Part shown: positions 7,560 to 13,578 of the stretch, piece after piece
Layout of the letters: each line of letters opens with the position of its first letter
Numbering within the stretch: position 1 is the first letter of the stretch
Notes under the pieces: generated by a model
Seen by the model: only the letters and a program-made list of their open reading frames with translations
What the model was told of the DNA's origin: nothing
Database searches by the model: none
NCBI GenBank assembly: GCA_002441045.1
Contig: DJWQ01000230.1
Span: 1 to 15,010, forward strand
DNA: 15,010 nucleotides
Direction: 5' to 3'
From: Firmicutes bacterium UBA6226
GTDB lineage: Bacteria; Bacillota_A; Clostridia; Peptostreptococcales; Acidaminobacteraceae
Program-made: the position numbers and the translations under genes

Positions 7560-7671
7560 GATTAACAAGTAGAAGTCCGCTTCTCACCATATAACTACGC
7601 GTTCATATGGTTCATGTATTCTCATTTTGTTTGAGTTATTACGGCGGATCTTCTATCCGCCGTTTTTTTTA
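7560..7671 (+). ncRNA. Probable L20 leader (autoregulatory attenuator of infC operon)
   Basis: In Bacillus and relatives, free ribosomal protein L20 binds the leader of infC-rpmI-rplT and promotes premature termination. Here the leader carries AAGTAGAAGTCCGCTTCTCACC, which I recognise as the conserved core of Firmicutes infC leaders; AGAAG (7571-7575) pairs with CTTCT (7580-7584). A second helix ACCATAT/ATATGGT (7586-7592 with 7605-7611) follows, then the terminator. The assignment rests on remembered consensus and position, not on a covariance search. Confidence 0.75.
7641..7670 (+). terminator. Attenuator/terminator between thrS and infC
   Basis: ACGGCGGAT (7641-7649) pairs perfectly with ATCCGCCGT (7655-7663) around CTTCT, followed by eight T residues including the last stem base. 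It should stop thrS read-through as well as act as the conditional terminator in the L20 leader. Confidence 0.93.
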
Positions 7672-7747
7672 TGTAATCTAGTACAACAACCGTAAGAAAT
7701 TCGATGCAGCGATGCTGTGTCTCACTTATAGTTTCTTATAATACAAT

Positions 7748-7755
7748 AGGGGGTG
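7748..7755 (+). promoter_or_regulatory. infC: Ribosome-binding site that decides the infC start
   Basis: AGGGGGTG matches the anti-Shine-Dalgarno sequence apart from one G-U pair. It sits 6 nt before the ATT at 7762. It overlaps the GTG at 7753, which therefore cannot be the start codon served by this site, and nothing resembling a ribosome-binding site precedes that GTG. Confidence 0.7.
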
Positions 7756-7761
7756 TATCTT

Positions 7762-8268
7762 ATTAAAACAGCTGAAATCAATGAAGAAATTCGCGACCTT
7801 GAAGTAAGAGTTATCGGAGATGACAACGAACAATTAGGTGTGATGACAAGTAAAGAAGCTTATGCTTTGGCTCAAGAACGCAAACTTGACCTTGTGAAAA
7901 TCGCTCCTAACGCTAAACCACCGGTATGCAAAATCATGGACTTTGGTAAGTTTAGATATGAACAACAAAAAAGAGACAAAGAAGCACGTAAGAAGCAAAA
8001 AAGTGCTCAAGTTAAAGAAATTAGACTTGGTCTTAACATCGAGAAAAATGACTTAGAAACCAAAGCTAAAAATGCAATCAAATTCTTACAAAGTGGAGAT
8101 AAGGTAAAAGTTTCTTTGAGATTCAAAGGCCGTGAAATGGGTTATACTCAACAAGGTTTTGAGGTAATTAAGAAATTTAGCGCTACTCTTGAAGAAGTTG
8201 CTAGCCTTGAAGCACCAGCAAAATTAGAAGGTAGAAGCTTAGTTGCAACCTATGCACCTAAAAAATAA
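7762..8268 (+). CDS. infC: Translation initiation factor IF-3 (AUU start)
   Basis: IF3 binds the 30S subunit, prevents subunit joining and proofreads the start codon and initiator tRNA. From the ATT at 7762 the protein has 168 residues, usual for the family. It shows the N-terminal core [21 protein letters not shown], the signature [21 protein letters not shown], the lysine-rich linker, and the C-terminal [16 protein letters not shown] choose ATT rather than the GTG at 7753 because of the ribosome-binding site position and because infC classically starts with AUU, which lets IF3 limit its own synthesis. First gene of infC-rpmI-rplT, behind an L20-type attenuator. Identity is certain; the start is probable. 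Confidence 0.97.
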   Translation: MKTAEINEEIRDLEVRVIGDDNEQLGVMTSKEAYALAQERKLDLVKIAPNAKPPVCKIMDFGKFRYEQQKRDKEARKKQKSAQVKEIRLGLNIEKNDLETKAKNAIKFLQSGDKVKVSLRFKGREMGYTQQGFEVIKKFSATLEEVASLEAPAKLEGRSLVATYAPKK

Positions 8269-8297
8269 GCGAACAATTTGGAAGGAGGAAATCAACT

Positions 8298-8495
8298 ATG
8301 CCAAAAATGAAAACACATAGTGGCGCTGCTAAAAGAGTTAAAAAAACAGGTAGCGGAAAATTAAAAAGAAGCAAGGCGTTTACTAGCCATATCTTAACTA
8401 AGAAATCTTCTAAAAGAAAAAGAGGCTTAAGACAAGCTACTGTTGTTAGTGAGTCAGATATGAAACGTGTAAAAACTTTATTGCCTTATTTATAA
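8298..8495 (+). CDS. rpmI: 50S ribosomal protein L35
   Basis: L35 is a small basic protein of the large ribosomal subunit. The 65-residue sequence begins [21 protein letters not shown], the family signature, and ends with [10 protein letters not shown]. It is strongly basic throughout and of standard length. The ribosome-binding site GGAAGGAGG precedes the ATG. It lies 29 bp after infC and 29 bp before rplT in the invariant infC-rpmI-rplT order, so supply of L35 follows the same L20-sensitive leader. Confidence 0.98.
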   Translation: MPKMKTHSGAAKRVKKTGSGKLKRSKAFTSHILTKKSSKRKRGLRQATVVSESDMKRVKTLLPYL

Positions 8496-8524
8496 GAAAT
8501 CGATTAGAAGGAGGTCCCTAAACC

Positions 8525-8878
8525 ATGGCAAGAATTAAAGGCGCAGTAAATGCGAAGAAAAAACATAAAAAAATTCTTAAATTAGCTAAAGGCTTTTATG
8601 GCCAAAAAAGCTTAGTATTTAGAGCAGCAAACCCTGCAGTAATGAGATCATTAAGATCTGCTTACGTAGGTAGAAAACTTAGAAAAAGAGATTTTAGAAA
8701 ACTTTGGATCGCTCGTATCAACGCTGGTGCAAGACAAAACGGTCTTAGCTATTCAAAATTCATGAATGGTCTTAAAAAAGCTAACATCGACATTAACAGA
8801 AAAGTATTATCAGAAATGGCAATTAGCCATCCAGAAGATTTTGCTAACTTAGTTACTGTTGCAAAAGGTCATTTATAA
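8525..8878 (+). CDS. rplT: 50S ribosomal protein L20
   Basis: L20 binds 23S rRNA early and is essential for 50S assembly. In Firmicutes it also represses its own operon by binding the leader. The 117-residue length is standard. A basic N-terminal extension ([26 protein letters not shown]) is followed by the globular part with [16 protein letters not shown] and [20 protein letters not shown]. Positions that are often RxYRxA in relatives read LVFRAAN here, a normal variant. AGGAGG precedes the ATG. It is the last gene of the operon, with a terminator 13 bp downstream. Confidence 0.98.
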   Translation: MARIKGAVNAKKKHKKILKLAKGFYGQKSLVFRAANPAVMRSLRSAYVGRKLRKRDFRKLWIARINAGARQNGLSYSKFMNGLKKANIDINRKVLSEMAISHPEDFANLVTVAKGHL

Positions 8879-8890
8879 AACCTGAAAAAT

Positions 8891-8928
8891 AAGGAGTTCT
8901 CATCAATGTGTGAGAGACTCCTTTTTTT
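8891..8928 (+). terminator. Rho-independent terminator after rplT
   Basis: AAGGAGT (8891-8897) pairs with ACTCCTT (8917-8923). A CTC/GAG inner helix follows after a small internal loop, and a run of seven T residues begins in the stem end (8922-8928). Confidence 0.88.
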
Positions 8929-8972
8929 ATGTTTTGAATGTTGTACTTGAGTTTGTTCATTTTCTAAACACT

Positions 8973-9017
8973 AGATATTCCAACGTGTTATCTTTGGTTT
9001 ACAGATAAAAAATATCT
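8973..9017. repeat. Nested inverted repeats upstream of the pta promoter
   Basis: The outer pair AGATATT (8973-8979) and AATATCT (9011-9017) encloses an inner pair TTATCT (8988-8993) and AGATAA (9003-9008). The whole lies 34 bp upstream of the pta -35 box, so it would act as DNA rather than as pta leader RNA. AT-rich sequence makes chance occurrence possible. Confidence 0.3.
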
Positions 9018-9042
9018 CAAAAATAATACACTTTATTTACCT

Positions 9043-9079
9043 GTTGTATCTTGTATACAACAAACAAATGGCATATAAT
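9043..9079 (+). promoter_or_regulatory. pta promoter with palindromic candidate operator
   Basis: The -35 box TTGTAT (9051-9056) and the perfect -10 TATAAT (9074-9079) are 17 bp apart. The -35 box is the left half of the 10-bp palindrome TTGTATACAA (9051-9060). An extra half-site GTTGTAT (9043-9049) precedes it, so GTTGTA (9043-9048) and TACAAC (9056-9061) are also an inverted pair. A repressor bound here would block RNA polymerase. The same 13 bases, ATCTTGTATACAA, occur at the pheS promoter. Confidence 0.72.
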
Positions 9080-9112
9080 GAACGTGTGAATAATTTCAAA
9101 GGAGTGTGTGTT

Positions 9113-10117
9113 ATGGCATTTTTAGACAAAGTGATAGAAGTTGCAAAAAAAGATATTCAGACAATCGTATTGCCTGAAGCGTTTGATCCAAGAACGATTG
9201 AGGCGACTCATAAGATTTTAGAAGCGGGAATCGCGAACATCATCTTAGTGGGTGATAAAGAAGAAATTTTATCAACAGCTGGTGAGTGGAAAATCGAAGG
9301 GGCAACTTTTATCAACCCTAAAACATTTGATCAATTAGACGCGTTTGCTGCAGAACTTGCAAACATTCGTAAAAGCAAAGGCATGACAGTAGAAGAAGCA
9401 AAAGAAATATTAATAGATAGTGAATTGTTTTTCGGCGTAATGCTTGTAAAAATGGGGCTTGCAGGTGGTATGGTTGCTGGAGCAGCGAACTCTACTGCTA
9501 ATGTATTAAGACCAGCACTTCAAATTTTAAAAACAGCTCCGGGAACTAAATTAGTTTCTGCAGTGTTTTTAATGGAAGTACCAAATTGTGAGTTTGGTGA
9601 AGAAGGCATCTTTATCTTCGGTGACTGCGCACTTAATCCAAATCCATCTTCAGAGGAACTCGCGCATATCGCAATCAGCTCAGCAAAAACTTTTGAATCA
9701 ATCGTACACGCTGAACCTAAAGTAGCGATGTTATCATTTTCATCTATGGGATCAGCTTCACATGCTGACGTTGACAAAGTAGTAGAAGCAACTAGAATCG
9801 CTAAAGAATTAGCACCTGAATTAGCATTAGATGGAGAGTTACAGTTTGATGCTGCAATCGTTCCATCTGTAGGTAAAAAGAAAGCTCCTGAATCTAAAGT
9901 TGCTGGTGAAGCTAATGTTATCATTTTCCCTGACTTAGATGCTGGTAACATTGGATACAAATTGGTTCAAAGACTTGCAAAAGCAAATGCATATGGCCCA
10001 ATTTGCCAAGGTTTAGCAATGCCGGTAAATGATTTGTCAAGAGGCTGCTATGCTGATGATATCGTTGGTACAGTTGCGTTAACAGCTCTTCAAGCACAAA
10101 TGCAAAGTAAAAAATAA
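9113..10117 (+). CDS. pta: Phosphate acetyltransferase
   Basis: Pta interconverts acetyl-CoA plus phosphate and acetyl-phosphate plus CoA; with acetate kinase it makes ATP and acetate during fermentation. The 334-residue length fits the short, catalytic-domain-only form. Signatures are ANSTANVLRPALQILK (125-140), FGDCALNPNPSSEELA (169-184) and, in the C-terminal half, FPDLDAGNIGYKLVQR (272-287) with AYGPICQGLAMPVNDLSRG (293-311). The latter distinguishes it from phosphate butyryltransferase. The frame is open upstream to 9044, but the promoter -35 and -10 lie inside that extension, and the ATG at 9113 has AAAGGAG upstream. No ackA is in the window; the gene stands alone between two terminators. 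Confidence 0.95.
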   Translation: MAFLDKVIEVAKKDIQTIVLPEAFDPRTIEATHKILEAGIANIILVGDKEEILSTAGEWKIEGATFINPKTFDQLDAFAAELANIRKSKGMTVEEAKEILIDSELFFGVMLVKMGLAGGMVAGAANSTANVLRPALQILKTAPGTKLVSAVFLMEVPNCEFGEEGIFIFGDCALNPNPSSEELAHIAISSAKTFESIVHAEPKVAMLSFSSMGSASHADVDKVVEATRIAKELAPELALDGELQFDAAIVPSVGKKKAPESKVAGEANVIIFPDLDAGNIGYKLVQRLAKANAYGPICQGLAMPVNDLSRGCYADDIVGTVALTALQAQMQSKK

Positions 10118-10143
10118 GAAAAGTAAATATTATGATGTAAATC

Positions 10144-10179
10144 ATCCCGCTAAAGGCAAGTGGCTTTAGTGGGATTTTT
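10144..10179 (+). terminator. Rho-independent terminator after pta
   Basis: ATCCCGCTAAAG (10144-10155) pairs with CTTTAGTGGGAT (10164-10175), a 12-bp stem with one G-T pair and an 8-nt loop, followed by TTTTT. Confidence 0.92.
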
Positions 10180-10209
10180 ATTATATTAATGTGAATCACA
10201 GAGATATTT

Positions 10210-10238
10210 TTGATTTTTAGCACTAAGTTTGATACAAT
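10210..10238 (+). promoter_or_regulatory. Promoter of ktrB-ktrA
   Basis: TTGATT (10210-10215), 17 bp, TACAAT (10233-10238). The predicted leader is only about 40 nt, too short for a ydaO-type c-di-AMP riboswitch, which controls potassium transporters in some Firmicutes. Confidence 0.65.
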
Positions 10239-10259
10239 GATAGTTATGAATTACAACGT

Positions 10260-10275
10260 ACGAAGCAGACTTCGT
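10260..10275 (+). other. Small hairpin just before the ktrB ribosome-binding site
   Basis: ACGAAG (10260-10265) and CTTCGT (10270-10275) form a 6-bp stem with the loop CAGA, ending one base before GGAGG. It would lie within the short 5' leader of the ktrB mRNA. Confidence 0.4.
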
Positions 10276-10286
10276 TGGAGGAAATA

Positions 10287-11645
10287 ATGGAATTAAGACG
10301 GAAAATGACTAAAACTCTAAAACCAGCACAAATACTAGTATTGAGTTTTGGCGGTATGATACTGTTAGGCGCATTTTTATTAATGTTACCAATCAGTTCG
10401 CAGACAAATCAAGTAACTTCATTTATTGATGCTCTATTTACAGCTACTTCAGCGGTATGTGTAACTGGATTAGTCGTTGTTGATACTGGCACATATTGGT
10501 CTGTATTTGGTAAGACAATTATTTTGTTGCTTATCCAAATTGGAGGACTGGGCTTTATGACGATGACAACCTCTATTGCGATTATTTTAGGAAAACGTAT
10601 TGGTCTTAGAAATAGAATGATCATGCAAGAAGCTTTAAATCAGTTTTCTATTTCAGGTGTTATTAGACTAACAAAGTACGTCATCATGGCGACGTTTTCG
10701 GTTGAGTTGATTGGTGCGTTTTTACTATCGACGCGATTTGTTCCGCTTTATGGATTTAAAAATGGTTTCTATTACTCTATTTTTCATTCAGTATCTGCAT
10801 TCTGCAATGCGGGATTTGATATCATAGGTGGCTATAGAAGTTTAACGCCATTTGCAAGAGATCCAATCGTCAACATCGTTATTATGACTTTAATTGTACT
10901 TGGTGGTCTAGGTTTTGCTGTAATTGCAGATTTATCCACCTTTAAAACGTATAGAAAATTGTCGTTACACACAAAATTGGTACTACTGATGACAGTATCA
11001 TTAATCCTATTTGGTTTTGTAATGATATTTACTCTAGAATATAATAACCCGAGCTCAATCGGTGAGTACACTTTAAGTGAGAAAATTGTCGCTTCAATGT
11101 TCCATGCGATTACACCGAGAACAGCGGGTTTTAATACATTAGATCTATCTCAAATGACAGTACCAGCACGTTTTATAACTATGATTTTAATGTTTATCGG
11201 TGGTTCACCTGGTTCTACAGCGGGTGGTATAAAAACGACAACTTTTGGTATGTTAATATTATATGTTATTTCCGTTTTCAGAGGCAATGAGGACATTAAT
11301 TTTTCTAATAGAAGAATATCAAAAGAAGCCGTAAACAAAGCACTTGCGATTGTATTTATCGCTACTTTTTTAGTGGTCATTATGACCTTCCTTATGACTG
11401 TGTTTGAAGGCGGTGATCACCCGTTAGAAGCGATTATTTTTGAAACCATCAGTGCGTTTGGTACGGTTGGGTTATCACTTGGCATAACGCCAACACTGGG
11501 GATAATGGGTAAAATTATCTTAACCTTTATGATGTTCTTAGGTCGATTGGGACCTTTGACGATTGTTATCGCCATCAGCAAAAAAGCATCACAAAGCAAA
11601 AAAGATTTATTAAGATATCCAGAAGGAAAGATTATCGTTGGATAA
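10287..11645 (+). CDS. ktrB: Potassium uptake protein KtrB/TrkH family, ion-conducting subunit
   Basis: This 452-residue integral membrane protein has the four M1-P-M2 repeats of the SKT superfamily. The four selectivity-filter loops are visible: VCVTGL (57-62), CNAGF (173-177), TAGFN (279-283) and GTVGL (392-396), each with the conserved glycine. GGSPGSTAGGIKT (305-317) is the flexible intramembrane gate loop typical of KtrB/TrkH. It conducts K+ (possibly with Na+) into the cell under control of a cytoplasmic RCK ring. The ATG at 10287 follows GGAGG; an in-frame TTG at 10275 precedes that ribosome-binding site and is discarded. ktrA follows 35 bp downstream, supporting a Ktr-type two-component system. 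Confidence 0.94.
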   Translation: MELRRKMTKTLKPAQILVLSFGGMILLGAFLLMLPISSQTNQVTSFIDALFTATSAVCVTGLVVVDTGTYWSVFGKTIILLLIQIGGLGFMTMTTSIAIILGKRIGLRNRMIMQEALNQFSISGVIRLTKYVIMATFSVELIGAFLLSTRFVPLYGFKNGFYYSIFHSVSAFCNAGFDIIGGYRSLTPFARDPIVNIVIMTLIVLGGLGFAVIADLSTFKTYRKLSLHTKLVLLMTVSLILFGFVMIFTLEYNNPSSIGEYTLSEKIVASMFHAITPRTAGFNTLDLSQMTVPARFITMILMFIGGSPGSTAGGIKTTTFGMLILYVISVFRGNEDINFSNRRISKEAVNKALAIVFIATFLVVIMTFLMTVFEGGDHPLEAIIFETISAFGTVGLSLGITPTLGIMGKIILTFMMFLGRLGPLTIVIAISKKASQSKKDLLRYPEGKIIVG

Positions 11646-11680
11646 ATCATTAGATAAGATAGATAATATGGAGGTATTTT

Positions 11681-12328
11681 GTGAAACAGTTCGTGGTAAT
11701 AGGATGTGGTAGATTTGGGCAAAGCGTTGCAATCAAACTAGCAGAACTAGGTAGCGAAGTCATGGTTGTCGATGATAAAGAAGAAGTCATCCAAAATATA
11801 GCAGATAAAGTAACTTATGCAGTTCAAGCGGATGCAACAGATGAGAGTGCCATCAAAGCACTTGGTATAAGAAATTTTGATGTTGCCATCGTCACTATTG
11901 GTTCTGATATACAATCTTCTATACTTGTAACACTTTTGGTTAAAGAGTTAGGTGTAAAACACATCGTTGCCAAAGCGCAAAATCCTGCACACGCTAAAGT
12001 TCTTTATAAGATTGGCGCAAATCGCGTTGTATTCCCTGAAAAAGAAATGGGTGTTAAAATTGCTAAGAGCTTAGTGTCAAGCAATGTGTTAGATCTCATC
12101 GATTTAGCACCTGAATATAGTATTTTAGAAATCAAAATGAATGACGAATGGGTAGGTAAAACTTTAGTTGAAATCAATATGCGCAGGCGTTATCAAATAT
12201 CGGTAATTGCCATTAGACGCGATGATCATGTAGATATCAATGTAGAACCGGATCGCGTGTTGCTGAAAGACGATATTCTAATCGTTATTGGCAACAACAG
12301 TGATTTGAGAAAAATAGAAAAGAATTAA
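11681..12328 (+). CDS. ktrA: Potassium uptake regulatory subunit KtrA (RCK protein)
   Basis: A 215-residue cytoplasmic protein with an RCK_N Rossmann domain (GCGRFG at 8-13, acidic D31/D32 at the end of the second strand for nucleotide ribose). An RCK_C ligand domain occupies about 135-215 (LEIKMNDEWVGKTL, then DDILIVIGN). KtrA-type rings bind ATP/ADP or NAD(H) to gate KtrB, and the C-domain of relatives binds c-di-AMP. The GTG start at 11681 has TGGAGGT 6 nt upstream. Its length fits the single-RCK KtrA form rather than the double-length TrkA of Proteobacteria. The next gene starts 1 bp after the stop. Confidence 0.94.
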   Translation: MKQFVVIGCGRFGQSVAIKLAELGSEVMVVDDKEEVIQNIADKVTYAVQADATDESAIKALGIRNFDVAIVTIGSDIQSSILVTLLVKELGVKHIVAKAQNPAHAKVLYKIGANRVVFPEKEMGVKIAKSLVSSNVLDLIDLAPEYSILEIKMNDEWVGKTLVEINMRRRYQISVIAIRRDDHVDINVEPDRVLLKDDILIVIGNNSDLRKIEKN

Positions 12329-12329
12329 T

Positions 12330-13160
12330 ATGAACAAACAACCTAATTTAATTCAATCCAATCAAAATAAAACTTTCAAGAAATTTAAAGCATTAACTTT
12401 GAAAAAGTATAGAGAAGCTGAAAATGCTTATTTACTTGAGGGGGAAAGATATGTGCGCACGGCACTTGAAATCAATCACCCTTTTATAGGAATCATTGTT
12501 GAACAAAAGTACTGGACACTTTTACCAGATGAGATTCAAAGTTATTTTATAAATAAAACTGAAATCTACATTATGCCTTTAGATCTATTTTTAGACATCG
12601 TACAAACTGAGCAATCTCAAGGGATAATTGGTGTTGTTGAAAAAAGAAGGCACATATCGATTGACGCTCTAGATGATATTGAAAGGATAGAAAATTCTGA
12701 AACAGAGCAGTTTATTTGGCTAGATAGAATTCAGGACCCTGGTAACTTAGGGACGATTATTAGGACTGCAGATGCCTCGGGATTTAAGAATATTATTCTA
12801 GGAAAAGGGACCGTTGATCCATATAATCCAAAGGTCGTTAGAAGTACTGCAGGATCACTTTTAAATGTGAATTTTATAGAGGCTCCAGATGAGGACGTTC
12901 TGGTCAATTGGCTTAAATCAAAGTCAATTAATTTGATCGTAACTTCACTTGAGAATTCAACAAATTATATGGATGATACCAATTATCGCGCATTAAATTG
13001 TCTTGTAATTGGAAATGAAGCGAATGGCGTAAGTGATTACCTTCTGTCTCAGGCTGATGCGAGAGTCATCATCCCTATCTATGGCGGGGCAGAGTCACTT
13101 AATGCAGCCGTAGCTGCTGGCATCATGATGTATAGAATTGATATGTTCTTAAAAAAGTAG
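12330..13160 (+). CDS. TrmH/SpoU family RNA 2'-O-methyltransferase (YsgA-like)
   Basis: A 276-residue SPOUT methyltransferase. The N-terminal part (KKYREAENAYLLEGERYVRTAL) is the substrate-binding domain. The C-terminal trefoil-knot domain has motif 1 DRIQDPGNLGTIIRTADASG (132-151, catalytic-type R145), motif 2 LVIGNEANGVS (225-235) and motif 3 SLNAAVAAGI (256-265). It probably methylates ribose in 23S rRNA or a tRNA using SAM; the target nucleotide is unknown. The ATG lies one base after the ktrA stop with only a weak purine-rich site, so it may depend on coupling to ktrA. Its position before pheS-pheT matches Bacillus ysgA-pheST order, so linkage to pheS is ancient even though a T-box promoter separates them. 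Confidence 0.9.
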   Translation: MNKQPNLIQSNQNKTFKKFKALTLKKYREAENAYLLEGERYVRTALEINHPFIGIIVEQKYWTLLPDEIQSYFINKTEIYIMPLDLFLDIVQTEQSQGIIGVVEKRRHISIDALDDIERIENSETEQFIWLDRIQDPGNLGTIIRTADASGFKNIILGKGTVDPYNPKVVRSTAGSLLNVNFIEAPDEDVLVNWLKSKSINLIVTSLENSTNYMDDTNYRALNCLVIGNEANGVSDYLLSQADARVIIPIYGGAESLNAAVAAGIMMYRIDMFLKK

Positions 13161-13191
13161 TACTTGAATGATGTGGTTTTATGGATTCATC

Positions 13192-13220
13192 TTGTATACA
13201 ATAAAAAATTATGTTATGAT
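13192..13220 (+). promoter_or_regulatory. Promoter of the pheS T-box leader, with TTGTATACAA palindrome
   Basis: TTGTAT (13192-13197), 17 bp, TATGAT (13215-13220). The -35 box is the left half of TTGTATACAA (13192-13201). The 13-bp string ATCTTGTATACAA (13189-13201) is identical to that at the pta promoter, in the same register to the -10. Transcription would start near 13227. No clear terminator lies between the methylase gene and this promoter. Confidence 0.72.
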
Positions 13221-13227
13221 AGCCATA

Positions 13228-13460
13228 TTGAAAATTTAAAGTCTATGAAAGAGAGAGTAGGCAGTATTGGTATGAAGAGAGGGAAAGGTTGGTGAAATTT
13301 CCTTACTAATAATGTTGAAGTTCACTCTGGAGATGCATCTTTGAACTTGAAGTAGGAGATGACGTTCACCGCGTTAAGGTTTCAAGTGATTCGCAATAGC
13401 GATTAATTTGGGTGGTACCGCGGAGATAGCTTCGTCCCATTATGGGATGGAGCTTTTTTA
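13228..13460 (+). ncRNA. T-box riboswitch, phenylalanine type, upstream of pheS
   Basis: The T-box sequence TGGGTGGTACCGCGG lies at 13409-13423. Its TGGT (13413-13416) would pair with the ACCA end of tRNA-Phe. A specifier codon TTC (Phe) follows GAAG at 13321-13323, and the next bases ACTCT can pair with the AGAG repeats at the 5' base of stem I. Stem I has an AAGAGAG element and the apical pairing GGAAA/TTTCC around 13272-13292. Stem III carries CACCGCGTTAAGG. The antiterminator uses TGGG (13409-13412) with CCCA (13436-13439). Uncharged tRNA-Phe should turn on pheS-pheT. Confidence 0.94.
13428..13459 (+). terminator. T-box-controlled terminator of pheS-pheT
   Basis: A 12-bp stem, AGCTTCGTCCCA (13428-13439) with TGGGATGGAGCT (13443-13454), encloses a 3-nt loop and is followed by a T run to 13459. 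Its left arm contains the CCCA needed by the antiterminator. Confidence 0.93.
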
Positions 13461-13529
13461 TTTTGTTCAAAATTTGCTATGTATATATCTTTAAAAGTCT
13501 TTTAAGAGGACGACACTATCACTTAAGAA

Positions 13530-13551
13530 AAATCTGAGTACTCGGATTTTA
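13530..13551 (+). other. Hairpin between the pheS terminator and ribosome-binding site
   Basis: AAAATCTGA and TCGGATTTT form a 9-bp stem (one T-G pair) with the tetraloop GTAC. Only four T residues, all inside the stem, are present, so it is not a good terminator. It may protect the 5' end of processed pheS mRNA; that is inference. The rest of 13460-13578 holds nothing else I recognise apart from the pheS ribosome-binding site AGGAGG. Confidence 0.35.
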
Positions 13552-13578
13552 GAGGATAAGAAAAGTAGGAGGTATGAG

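Noticed and set aside
9044..9112. Upstream TTG start for pta
   Set aside because: The extension covers the -35 and -10 boxes of the gene's own promoter, and AAAGGAG precedes the ATG at 9113.
10275..10286. Upstream TTG start for ktrB
   Set aside because: The extension contains the GGAGG that serves the ATG at 10287.
10239..10286. c-di-AMP (ydaO) riboswitch before ktrB
   Set aside because: The region between promoter and start is only about 40 nt and lacks the required conserved motifs.
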